A stretch of 64,000 bases of DNA from Pseudomonadota bacterium (lineage in GTDB: Bacteria; Pseudomonadota; Gammaproteobacteria; Steroidobacterales; Woeseiaceae): positions 23,524-87,523 of the forward strand of contig JAQCAD010000011.1 of the NCBI GenBank assembly GCA_027621915.1, given 5' to 3'. The stretch's first letter is position 1. Every line of letters starts with the position of its first letter. This document shows positions 38,612 to 46,499 of the stretch, one piece after another. The notes below the pieces were generated by a model. It searched no databases. It had not been told where the DNA came from and worked only from the letters and a program-made list of their open reading frames with translations. Made by a program: the position numbers and the translations under genes.

Positions 38612-39194
38612 GAGAATTAATCTTTTTCCGCTTCCACACCCGATAGAATTCTAATGATAGCAGCACGAGAAAGTGAATCAGTCCCGTCATGAAATCAAAC
38701 GCTACAAAGATCCAGTGAATAAAGCTCAGTAGCGCCGCGAAATACACCCAGCGATGGATTTTTTTCCAGGTACGCTTGAGTCGACGAACGGATGTGTCAT
38801 TACTGGTGATCGCCAGGATGATGAATATCATTAGCGCGACCCATCCTGTCCACATCGAGAAATCCGCCGCTTCTCTGATCACCAGGTCGAGAGTCTGCTT
38901 CCGGTCCAGGTATATGAGCGTGTGCAACGTCGCGTATACGAATGAAGCTACGCCGAAGTATCGTCGCCGTCGCAGCATCCAGGACGGCCACACGGCGTCG
39001 GGAAACATCAGACGCAGCGGTGTAATTGCCAGCGTAACAATCAACAGGCGCGCTGATAGCTCGCCGGAGACATGAAGCATTTCGCCATAAAAAAGATCGC
39101 TTGCTCGCCAGGCATTGGCCAACCAGAAGATTGGGCAGGCAAGGATCAGCCACAGCAGGAACCTGGAATTTAGAATTCTTGTCAGGCGGTCCAA
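38601..39194 (-). CDS. Ferric-reductase-like/MsrQ-type heme b membrane protein
   Basis: The 197-residue protein has six predicted helices with the heme-ligand histidines typical of the ferric-reductase-like domain, e.g. HVSGELSARLLIV, YATLHTLIYL and KIHRWVYFAALLSFIHW. MsrQ supplies electrons to the periplasmic methionine-sulfoxide reductase MsrP. No msrP gene lies beside it. Instead, an FMN 2-hydroxyacid oxidase overlaps its 3' end and may be the electron partner. TTG at 39194 has a strong GGAGG upstream, which settles the start. Confidence 0.85.
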   Translation of the reverse strand: MDRLTRILNSRFLLWLILACPIFWLANAWRASDLFYGEMLHVSGELSARLLIVTLAITPLRLMFPDAVWPSWMLRRRRYFGVASFVYATLHTLIYLDRKQTLDLVIREAADFSMWTGWVALMIFIILAITSNDTSVRRLKRTWKKIHRWVYFAALLSFIHWIFVAFDFMTGLIHFLVLLSLEFYRVWKRKKINSHAN

Positions 39195-39379
39195 ATTCCC
39201 CTCCGCGAAACCTGAGCGACGCTACGATAACCCGGCTTCAAGTCTGCACGGATTAGTCAGCCCGATACAGTGTTCGCCAGAAAAATATTCAGGTGCGACA
39301 TTTAATGGTTGACGGACGCACGTTTGCGGCACCAATATTCGGGTCAACGTACGCGATCATTATTAACAGGACGATAATT

Positions 39380-39823
39380 ATGAAAAACCTTGTAGCTGCA
39401 TTGCTGCTGGCGCTTGTTGGAACGCTTGGACCCGCAATGTTGATTGCCGATGATGGAATTCTGAACGCCAATACTGCTACGGCAGAAGAACTTGCCGCCA
39501 TCCCTGAGATGGACGAATTCCTGGTCCAGGCCGTAATCAACAATCGACCTTTCGGCACAATCAGCGCGCTCAACGAGCGGTTGGGGGCCGACCTCAGTGA
39601 CGAAGAGCTACAGGGGTTGTATGCACATGTATTTGTGCCAATCAATCTCAACACTGCGGATGAATCAGATATTCTCTTGATTCCCGGGGTCGGCAGTCGC
39701 ATGGCGCACGAATTCGAGGAATACCGTCCGTACACGAGTATCGAGCAGTTTCGCAAAGAAATTGGAAAGTATGTCGACGAAGCTGAGGTTGCCAGGCTCG
39801 AACAATACGTCACATTGGAATGA
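39380..39823 (+). CDS. Exported helix-hairpin-helix (ComEA-like) protein
   Basis: AGGACG precedes the ATG at 39380. A signal peptide (to about residue 24) is followed by two related HhH segments, ILNANTATAEELAAIPEMD and INLNTADESDILLIPGVG. The second has the classical GVG turn that contacts the DNA backbone. In ComEA this fold binds incoming DNA in the periplasm. Here it may equally be a protein-interaction module, because the gene precedes an oxidase-like gene by 66 bases. No other competence gene is nearby. Confidence 0.8.
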   Translation: MKNLVAALLLALVGTLGPAMLIADDGILNANTATAEELAAIPEMDEFLVQAVINNRPFGTISALNERLGADLSDEELQGLYAHVFVPINLNTADESDILLIPGVGSRMAHEFEEYRPYTSIEQFRKEIGKYVDEAEVARLEQYVTLE

Positions 39824-39889
39824 CGTCGGGTTGACCGTTCGTCTAATGCGCTTTACGGTGCGCCAGTGATGGCTGCGACTGACTGCTGA

Positions 39890-41251
39890 ATGCAATACAC
39901 GGGATATGACTTGCCGCCAGGTGGTGGTGCCGCGAAACGAGCTACCATTGCCTGGCTAACACTCGGGCTTGTATCACTTATTCTTGCCGGCATTTTTTCG
40001 CTGCTTTTGGTGCTCGCGCGAACGCCGGTGATACAAGGCTGGATTCCGTTCCTCGATTTTTTCCATGTATCCCTGGTCGTACATGTGACGTTGTCGGTAC
40101 TGATCTGGCTACTGTCAATTTCCGCCGCACTCTGGAGCCTCTGCTCGGCCCGTGAGAACATCCTTTGGGATCGACTGTCCTTTATTGCCGCTGTATTTGG
40201 AACGTCAATAATTGTCATCTCACCGTTTGCCGGAGCCGGAAACCCGCAAATGAGCAATTATGTTCCGGTATTGCAGCATCCGCTGTTTTTCGCCGGCCTT
40301 GCCCTGTTCGCATTCGGCATATCAAGCCATTTGACTCGCACATTATTATCGTGGCGTGGAATTGGCGTAGCGTTGAATGGCAGCACCGCCTTGCAGGCCG
40401 GTGTAATGATCTCGGCCATCGTTACCGGGATTGCACTTTTCAGTATCGTTGTTTCATGGATTGGCATTCCCGAGGGGATGAGCGGGCAAATCTATTTCGA
40501 GTTCCTGTTCTGGGGCGGCGGCCACGTCATTCAATACAGCTATACATTGTTGATGATGATCTGCTGGATCGTTCTTGCACACGCGAGCGGATGTCGACTC
40601 GAGTTGACGCCGCGCCTGACGCTGGTCTTTCAGATATTTCTCGTTCTGCCGGTAATCGTCGTCCCGTTTCTTTATCTCGCCCACAATGTAACTTCTCCCG
40701 GCCATCGCCTGGCATTTACGGAGCTCATGAAATACGGCGGGCTATCTTGCCTGCCACTTGGACTCGCCGTCTTATCCAGTCTTCTTTATGCCAACAGACC
40801 GACAGGCGAAGCAAAATACCTGCGCTCGGCGTTATGGAGCTCGGTGGCGCTCTTTGCGACGGGGGGTGTACTTGGGTTCATGATTTCAGGACTGGACATC
40901 GTCATTCCGGCCCACTATCACGGTGCCACTGTCGGCGTCACGATCGCATTCATGGGCCTGACCTATTACCTCATGCCAAGACTTGGCTTCGCGCAGCTGC
41001 CTGCAACAATGGCCTTTTGGCAGCCCTTGCTTTACGGCGGGGGGCAGCTGATGCATATCATCGGGCTCGCATGGACCGGCGGATACGGCGTGCAGCGAAA
41101 GACAGCTGGACTGGCACAAGGCGTTGATCGAATAGGAGAAATTGCGGGGATGGGTCTGATGGGCTTCGGCGGCCTGGTTTCCGTCATCGGCGGCCTCCTG
41201 TTCCTGATCGTGACCTGGAAATCGATGCGCGGCGGGGCAAAAGATCGATGA
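39890..41251 (+). CDS. Heme-copper oxidase subunit I-like protein with altered CuB site
   Basis: The 453-residue protein has twelve helices and the main HCO pattern. His65 (VVHVTLSVLIW) and His344 (AHYHG) fit the low-spin heme, His342 the high-spin heme, and His212 plus Tyr216 (GGGHVIQY) the CuB-His/Tyr pair. The usual His-His of helix VII is replaced by His265-Asn266 (LYLAHNVTSP), so one CuB ligand is missing. No CuA subunit follows, only a 62-residue membrane protein with an ATGA overlap. It may be a variant reductase, a sensor or a heme carrier. The start ATG at 39890 gives a short leader before the first helix. Confidence 0.8.
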   Translation: MQYTGYDLPPGGGAAKRATIAWLTLGLVSLILAGIFSLLLVLARTPVIQGWIPFLDFFHVSLVVHVTLSVLIWLLSISAALWSLCSARENILWDRLSFIAAVFGTSIIVISPFAGAGNPQMSNYVPVLQHPLFFAGLALFAFGISSHLTRTLLSWRGIGVALNGSTALQAGVMISAIVTGIALFSIVVSWIGIPEGMSGQIYFEFLFWGGGHVIQYSYTLLMMICWIVLAHASGCRLELTPRLTLVFQIFLVLPVIVVPFLYLAHNVTSPGHRLAFTELMKYGGLSCLPLGLAVLSSLLYANRPTGEAKYLRSALWSSVALFATGGVLGFMISGLDIVIPAHYHGATVGVTIAFMGLTYYLMPRLGFAQLPATMAFWQPLLYGGGQLMHIIGLAWTGGYGVQRKTAGLAQGVDRIGEIAGMGLMGFGGLVSVIGGLLFLIVTWKSMRGGAKDR

Positions 41252-41436
41252 TGGAAATCTTACTTTTTACACTCAACGCGATTGTGATCTATCTCGTCGC
41301 CGACTGGATCATTCGTCTGATAGAGATAAAACGCGGCCAGGTAATCAAGCAAAGACAACTTGTATTCTTCATCGTATTTCTTTCTCTGGCGCTGACAAGC
41401 TTTCAGATCTTGCAGTCAGCCTTTCAGCCCGCCTAG
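41248..41436 (+). CDS. Small two-helix membrane protein, partner of the oxidase-like protein
   Basis: The 62-residue protein consists of two hydrophobic helices (residues 3-22 and 38-56) joined by a basic loop with EIKRGQVIKQRQ. The ATG overlaps the preceding stop (ATGA), so it is translated with the HCO-like protein and probably assembles with it. No family is recognised, and it has no metal-binding motif. The next gene is convergent. Confidence 0.75.
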   Translation: MMEILLFTLNAIVIYLVADWIIRLIEIKRGQVIKQRQLVFFIVFLSLALTSFQILQSAFQPA

Positions 41437-41478
41437 CACTTCCCGAATTGTGATCCAAAGAACACAGACCCGGCTCGG

Positions 41479-41856
41479 CTACGGTTTCAGTGCTTTACGT
41501 TCAGTGCCGACTCGATATTCGTTGAGCAAATTCGTCAGCCATTCGCCGGAAGTTATCCTCTCCTGTCCTTTGCACTCGATGTAGTACGATTTCTTGCTCA
41601 ATGAACTCCCGCTGGCCAGGCGTTCGATAAACATTTCAGTGGTCGGCACATGGCGCTTACCCTTTCGGTATTTCATTCGCAGATGGTCTTCTGCCTCAGC
41701 TGAATCGTGTCGTTCTCCATTTCGAATAAACGCGCAACCGCTGCTACCGACCGCACTGAGCAAATAGTCAATCTCCGCGGGGACTTCATCATCCGTACGG
41801 GCACCAGCAGGAAGCAGTCCGACCAAGAAAACCAAAGTCGCGATGACTGTTCTCAA
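41479..41856 (-). CDS. DUF5329 family exported protein
   Basis: The 125-residue protein has a signal peptide ending PAGA and the family pattern: EIDYLLSAVGSSGCAFIRNG, then AEAEDHLRMKY and ECKGQE with paired cysteines likely to form a disulfide. Function is unknown. TTG at 41856 lies in a TTGA overlap with the stop of the endonuclease/exonuclease/phosphatase-family lipoprotein gene. The weak ribosome site suggests dependence on upstream translation. Confidence 0.8.
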   Translation of the reverse strand: MRTVIATLVFLVGLLPAGARTDDEVPAEIDYLLSAVGSSGCAFIRNGERHDSAEAEDHLRMKYRKGKRHVPTTEMFIERLASGSSLSKKSYYIECKGQERITSGEWLTNLLNEYRVGTERKALKP

Positions 41857-42797
41857 TTGATTCGCCGCGCCTGATATGATTCAGTCCACAGGCGCAGTCT
41901 CGCCAGCATCGGATTGTGGTCTGATGAATCGACCTGGCCTGTCGTCGCCTGCAAGACTTCGAGGCCTCGGACGTAAATGTGGTCCAGGGGCCGTCCAAAA
42001 ACTCGCTTGCGATGATCTTCGTCATAATCAAGGGTTTCGAGGCCAAGACTGGTTGTCATCTCCTGCAGAATTGCCCATCGTCTCCAACGCCAGGTGTTGA
42101 AGTCGCCGGATAACAGAATCGGTCCCTGGTGTTCATCGACCACTGACCGGGCCTGCCGAAGTTGCTCTTCAAATATACGAGTGCCAATTGTGAAGTTCAC
42201 CGCATGCATGTTGATAACCAGAAGCGTCTGATCGGTACCGGTTAACCCGTACTCGGTGATCATTGTCGCTTTCGGCGTACGGATCCAGGGCTCTATGCTC
42301 ACGAGGTTGCATTGCGTCAACGGTTTCATGGCACTGACTGTCATTACGCCGGTCGGTGATCGCCTTGTACGATAGCCGGGTGCAAATGAGCGATATTGGT
42401 CGGTGGCGATGAGCGCCCAGCTATTCGAGTTCAATGCCGCCTCCTGGAAGATCATCAGGTCGGAGTCGGTCTGAAAGGTTTCAAGGTCGGATGTCCATTT
42501 CAGATCGGCTCCCTTGCGAATATTCCAGTTCACCATTCGAATATCCTGGGAATCCAGCTCGTCGAACTGCGAGCGATTGCTATTTATGAGCTGTCTCGAA
42601 CAAGCTTCCGGGTCCGTTTTCGCAATACCGACGCCATCGTGCCATTGCCCCTCGCTCGTCGCACTACCAGACTCCGTCGCTACCGACTGAACGGCAGACC
42701 CGGCATGGCCAGTAACCGTGAGCAATTCTGCACTATCGTTGTAGGTCGCGCATCCGGTCAGGGCTGCAATCGCAATCAGTGTCGCTGACGGTCTCAA
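41853..42797 (-). CDS. Endonuclease/exonuclease/phosphatase-fold lipoprotein
   Basis: The lipoprotein signal has the lipobox ALTGC, followed by a Ser/Thr-rich linker. The EEP domain starts with IRMVNWNIRKG, continues with IFQEAALNSN (catalytic Glu), and includes LLSGDFNTW and SSDHNPMLARL with the catalytic Asp/His, so it looks active. Substrate could be a nucleic acid or phospholipid headgroup at the cell surface. TTG at 42797, with GGAG six bases upstream, overlaps the stop of the small gene at 42794 (TTGA). Confidence 0.88.
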   Translation of the reverse strand: MRPSATLIAIAALTGCATYNDSAELLTVTGHAGSAVQSVATESGSATSEGQWHDGVGIAKTDPEACSRQLINSNRSQFDELDSQDIRMVNWNIRKGADLKWTSDLETFQTDSDLMIFQEAALNSNSWALIATDQYRSFAPGYRTRRSPTGVMTVSAMKPLTQCNLVSIEPWIRTPKATMITEYGLTGTDQTLLVINMHAVNFTIGTRIFEEQLRQARSVVDEHQGPILLSGDFNTWRWRRWAILQEMTTSLGLETLDYDEDHRKRVFGRPLDHIYVRGLEVLQATTGQVDSSDHNPMLARLRLWTESYQARRIN

Positions 42798-43042
42798 AAG
42801 ATACTCCTCTGTGCTGCCGGAAATACTCGAAGTTTAACAAGGCAGGCGAAAATCGTGTATCCGCTAATGGCGAATATCACTCCATAACAAGCACCCATAC
42901 CCACCTTGGGTGAATAGTTCGACACCATACTATAGGTGAGCAAACTAAGTGAAGTACCGAAAATAGGCTGGATCTGTACTGAGGCCACGATCAGATTGTT
43001 CGCATCTGTCATGCAGGAATCGACTGCGATATGACCGCCCAT
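42794..43042 (-). CDS. Small two-helix membrane protein
   Basis: The 82-residue protein has two hydrophobic stretches, near residues 24-40 and 48-68 (GVIFAISGYTIFACLV). It is supported as a gene by a TTGA overlap with the lipoprotein start downstream and by AGGG before its ATG at 43042. A second ATG at 43012 would remove ten polar residues. No family is recognised. It follows the hemerythrin gene on the same strand. Confidence 0.55.
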   Translation of the reverse strand: MGGHIAVDSCMTDANNLIVASVQIQPIFGTSLSLLTYSMVSNYSPKVGMGACYGVIFAISGYTIFACLVKLRVFPAAQRSIF

Positions 43043-43093
43043 TTGGCCCTGCGCGACGTCGAGGCGGAGAAAAACTTCGCCAGATAGATTCTG

Positions 43094-43498
43094 TTAGTGA
43101 CGTGACATATCCAACTTGCCATGCAGGCGCGAGTCGAACGTCGAAAAATGCACGGAGAACCATGCAGAAAGCCGTTCCCGAAGGAGCGAAACGCCTCCCT
43201 CAGGATCGCGTGCGAAAATATCCATCAATTCGCGTATTTGATCGAGTAGCTCCTCGTGGTCATCTTTATGCGCTTCATATTCGTCATAATCGAACTTACG
43301 CATTACACATTCTTCCAGTGCAAAGTGCGCTGAAATCGTCGCATGGATTTCACCAAGGAACTGATCGATGGCGTCCGGATCCATTCGGTGTCTCGTTTCC
43401 TCGTATAGCGCATTCAGCATTTCGATCATCTCACGATGCTCGAAATCCACCCCCTCTATGCCGACGGAATACTCAGGTTCCCAGGTTAACAGGGTCAT
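43094..43498 (-). CDS. Bacteriohemerythrin
   Basis: The 134-residue four-helix protein has all di-iron ligands of hemerythrin: the N-terminal His-x3-Glu region (GIEGVDFEHREM), HATISAHFALEE, HKDDHEELLD and the C-terminal WFSVHFSTFD with its His-x4-Asp motif. It reversibly binds O2 and can also trap NO. Lying in the oxidase gene train, just downstream of the cytochrome b fusion and small periplasmic protein genes, it may deliver or buffer the gas substrate. It is a single-domain soluble form. Confidence 0.93.
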   Translation of the reverse strand: MTLLTWEPEYSVGIEGVDFEHREMIEMLNALYEETRHRMDPDAIDQFLGEIHATISAHFALEECVMRKFDYDEYEAHKDDHEELLDQIRELMDIFARDPEGGVSLLRERLSAWFSVHFSTFDSRLHGKLDMSRH

Positions 43499-43506
43499 CT
43501 TTCAAT

Positions 43507-44001
43507 TCACTTTAAAATGAACATATTGTTCTGGTCGTCGAAACCAACTACCAGGTTTTGGCCAGGCGCTAACGTCATCCCGATAGTTTCCTCGAAATCA
43601 AACCCTTCGCTTGTACCGGAGTCATTCATGCCGATAAATATTTCGTAGGTGCCCGCCTTTAACCTGCTCCGATGGTAAACGTTCGCTTTCCCGTCTTCCC
43701 ACAATCCGCTCGGCAGCAGCGTATCGGAAAAAATCACCTGCCCGTCAGCTCGAAGTTCCAGGTATGTCGGATGACGCTCCCGTGGACAGGAATTTGGCTT
43801 TCGCATGTTCGGCGCAAGCTCATTTAGCTCTGCCTGCGTCAACTCGCGACACGCGCCGATCCTCTTGGAAGAATGCGAAAAAGTCACCGAAACGACAGCC
43901 TCATTATCATCCAGCATTCTGTATTCAGGCCATATGGAAAATAGCCCAATGCCGGCAGCAAAAATTGCATAGGTAATAAATTGCCCAATGTACGTGCTCA
44001 T
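43507..44001 (-). CDS. Membrane-anchored periplasmic protein of unknown function
   Basis: The ATG at 44001 overlaps the stop of the cytochrome b fusion gene (ATGA), which fixes the start. One N-terminal helix (residues 6-24) anchors a beta-rich domain of about 140 residues, with two cysteines (GACRELTQ, PNSCPRERH) likely to form a disulfide. The end, LAPGQNLVVGFDDQ, looks like an immunoglobulin-type strand. No family is recognised. Its position suggests an accessory or assembly role in the oxidase complex. Confidence 0.75.
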   Translation of the reverse strand: MSTYIGQFITYAIFAAGIGLFSIWPEYRMLDDNEAVVSVTFSHSSKRIGACRELTQAELNELAPNMRKPNSCPRERHPTYLELRADGQVIFSDTLLPSGLWEDGKANVYHRSRLKAGTYEIFIGMNDSGTSEGFDFEETIGMTLAPGQNLVVGFDDQNNMFILK

Positions 44002-45560
44002 GTCGCGCCCAACTCGCCATCCGGAAGTTTTTTCGACGGCGAGTCCCGCATCGAATCGCGAAGCGTATTTATCTGTTTGAGCACATTGCCTTGATGTGCT
44101 GGCAGATCCTGCCACGCGCGACAGATTTTCGTCTCATCAATCCGTTTTCTGAGGCGCGGGTCCCGCTTCCGCAGCACTCGGTCTTCTGTCCAGTCCGTGC
44201 CAAATCGGTAACGGCAACGGCCGTCCGAACAACCGGTCAATAAAATTGCATCCGCCATGTCACGACTCAGCACATAGTCCAGAAATGGCGGCGGCAGTTG
44301 TCCCATGCACTTGATTTCCACAACCGCCTCGCCCCCCTTCCTGAGCTTTGCAGCGGTGCTGCTTCCGCTACAAGCAAAGCTCAGAATTCTCCTGTCGCCG
44401 GTCAACGTCGCAGCGACTTCGCGGATCGTCTCGCGCAGGCTCGCCACGGATATCTCGGGCAGGTCAATTCCGGGTATCAACGCACTTTGTGAACGAAACG
44501 GCGTCGCTGTCGGGCACGCGCCCACACAGATACCGCACCGCGTGCATAGATCCGAATCAACCACGGCTTCCAATTCATACTTGCTGCCATCAGTCCTCGC
44601 CTGCATCTGGATCGCACCAAACGGACAATCGTCGGCACAACGCTGGCATCCATTGCAATTTTCGAGATCGACGGTAGCCGGCCCGGCGATCTTCCCGGGA
44701 GGCAGCCATGGAGCGAAGCAGATCAGGCAGCTGATTCCCACGAGCAGAAGCCACACAAGTCCTGGCGACCCCGTCTGCACAAGTGGATACATGTGGAGGT
44801 AGAACCAGTCCAGATTCACGGCCGCCGTTGCCAGCGCAAGGTCGGCCTTGTCCTGGCTAACTGCCGGAGACACGACCGACAGTACAAGCATGCAAAGGAG
44901 CGTGCCAGCCATCAGTCGCCGGGGCGGATTGATGGACGGGCGCGACAACCTGAAAACGTGCAACCAGATACCAAACACCAGGAATATCGGCAGGCCTACC
45001 AGGTGCAGGAATGCCATCAGTGTAAAAAAACGGTCGCTTAGTGCCGAATCCAGCAGAAAATTTCCGGCCATCGAATCGGTAAAGATCGGAATTCGATCGA
45101 TCAGTTCGGCACTGGTGATGGCAACGTATTGAGCGAGTTCATCCCACACCAGCCAGTAGCCCGAAATGCCCAGCACGAAAAGCATCCACACCAGCGGCAC
45201 GCCGGTTACCCAGCTAAACCAACGTTTCAGCCGATAGGTGTCGAAGGCAAATTCCTTAATGATATGTACAAACAATGCGGCAATTGCCGCGTCGGATGCA
45301 TAGCGATGCAGGCTGCGCATTATCCCGCCCAGATACCATTGTTCGTGTGTCAGGTATTCGAGAGACTCAAAGGCTCCCGACACGCTGGTGCGGAAGAAAA
45401 TCAACAGCCAGATGCCGCTGATCAGCACAATCCAGCAGAAGAAGATTATCAATGCACCGAGATGGTTTAGCGGATTTTCAGCCGGGCCGAACGCCCGTGC
45501 GAGCGGTCGATGCAGGATTCCGAGGCCGGCCCTGGCGGCTTTTTGCAGCGCTAAAAGCAA
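43998..45560 (-). CDS. Cytochrome b / two-[4Fe-4S] ferredoxin / MvhD-like fusion
   Basis: The 520-residue protein joins three modules. Residues 30-225 are a cytochrome b domain with His pairs in MRSLHRYASDAAIAALFVHI and FLHLVGLPIFLVFGIWLHVF. A ferredoxin domain (about 300-360) has two CxxCxxCxxxCP clusters, CNGCQRCADDCP and CTRCGICVGACP. A C-terminal MvhD-type iron-sulfur domain (FACSGSS, KCMGQLPP, GCSDGRCRYR) resembles the hydrogenase delta subunit. It could connect the quinone pool, ferredoxin-level carriers and the nearby oxidase. TTG at 45560 is the best start, although no ribosome site is visible. Its role in this context is inference. Confidence 0.88.
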   Translation of the reverse strand: MLLALQKAARAGLGILHRPLARAFGPAENPLNHLGALIIFFCWIVLISGIWLLIFFRTSVSGAFESLEYLTHEQWYLGGIMRSLHRYASDAAIAALFVHIIKEFAFDTYRLKRWFSWVTGVPLVWMLFVLGISGYWLVWDELAQYVAITSAELIDRIPIFTDSMAGNFLLDSALSDRFFTLMAFLHLVGLPIFLVFGIWLHVFRLSRPSINPPRRLMAGTLLCMLVLSVVSPAVSQDKADLALATAAVNLDWFYLHMYPLVQTGSPGLVWLLLVGISCLICFAPWLPPGKIAGPATVDLENCNGCQRCADDCPFGAIQMQARTDGSKYELEAVVDSDLCTRCGICVGACPTATPFRSQSALIPGIDLPEISVASLRETIREVAATLTGDRRILSFACSGSSTAAKLRKGGEAVVEIKCMGQLPPPFLDYVLSRDMADAILLTGCSDGRCRYRFGTDWTEDRVLRKRDPRLRKRIDETKICRAWQDLPAHQGNVLKQINTLRDSMRDSPSKKLPDGELGAT

Positions 45561-45569
45561 AATATTTTT

Positions 45570-46367
45570 TCAGGATTCTCGCGCGGGGCGAAATCCTCTC
45601 CACAGATAGATAGCGATAGATAGCACGATAATAAATCCGATCGCAATCTGAATGAAAAGAGAATTGTCTATCTCGTATCGACCGCTGGCCGGATTGTACA
45701 CGGTGCAAAACAGCCGCACGCGATCGACGAGACTGGCTACGATATGTCCAGCGGACTCCGGTCGGTTAAATACCAGCTGCTTCAGAGGCTCGACAAGCCA
45801 GGGTAACTCGAAGTTGACGCCGTAGACCTGATTGTACACTTTGCCGTCACGATCGATAATCGTCACCTGGTTGATGTGATCGAATCCCCTCGGCGTCGAA
45901 AAGTAGATAAACCCGAGATCGGCTGACAAAGCCTGAATGGTCTCTTCTGACCCGCTCAGGAATCTCCAGCCATCCCCGTTGACACCCTGCTCTCGTGCGA
46001 ATGCAGCCATGGCGAGTGGCGTGTCGATGGCCGTATCAAATCCGATAGTCACGACTTCAAAACTATCGTAACCGAGCGCTTCCCGAGCCGCCTGAACCGC
46101 CTTGTAGAGATGTTTGGTCGTCATCGGGCAAACGTGATGACAGGAAGTGAAAATCATGCTGATGACCAGAGGCTTACCCGCGTATTCGTGCAGGCTGACG
46201 TTGCGATTCAACCGGTCGATGAATTGATAGTTGCCAATCGTCGTTCCGACAGCGCCCTGGGAAATTTGCAATGCATTGTCCGGATCGTAGCGGTCGTTCA
46301 CATCTGTGGCCGCCACAGCGTGTGACGTCAAGAACACTATCAGGAGAGCTGTGACGATTCGTCGCAT
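45570..46367 (-). CDS. SCO1/SenC-type copper chaperone
   Basis: A signal peptide (residues 1-19) is followed by a thioredoxin-fold SCO domain with the copper site Cys76-x3-Cys80 (FTSCHHVCPMTT) and His164 (GFDHINQV). A helix near residues 238-256 anchors the C-terminus. SCO proteins load or reduce the CuA centre of oxidase subunit II. The subunit II gene is two genes upstream, supporting that role. A C-terminal anchor as well as the N-terminal signal is unusual for SCO. Confidence 0.9.
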   Translation of the reverse strand: MRRIVTALLIVFLTSHAVAATDVNDRYDPDNALQISQGAVGTTIGNYQFIDRLNRNVSLHEYAGKPLVISMIFTSCHHVCPMTTKHLYKAVQAAREALGYDSFEVVTIGFDTAIDTPLAMAAFAREQGVNGDGWRFLSGSEETIQALSADLGFIYFSTPRGFDHINQVTIIDRDGKVYNQVYGVNFELPWLVEPLKQLVFNRPESAGHIVASLVDRVRLFCTVYNPASGRYEIDNSLFIQIAIGFIIVLSIAIYLWRGFRPARES

Positions 46368-46401
46368 CGGGTCCTCAATTTTCAGGATTTCGTAATCAGA
46401 T

Positions 46402-46483
46402 CGTCTTTGCGAGCGGAGCGAAGCAATCCATGTCCGCCGACCTCAACAGATTGCTTCGTCGGCTGCGCCTTCTCGCAAAGACG
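46402..46483. repeat. Dispersed-type 82-bp palindromic repeat
   Basis: CGTCTTTGCGAG at 46402 is matched by CTCGCAAAGACG at 46472-46483, and GAAGCAATC by GATTGCTTC, making a long imperfect palindrome. This is the pattern of a widespread proteobacterial intergenic repeat (ends CGTCATTGCGAGCG...) known from many genomes. It lies between the subunit I and SCO1 genes and can form a strong hairpin in their transcript. Confidence 0.75.
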
Positions 46484-46499
46484 GCTGCAATTACATTTG

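Noticed and set aside
39380..39823. Competence locus
   Set aside because: Only one HhH protein; no other com genes seen.
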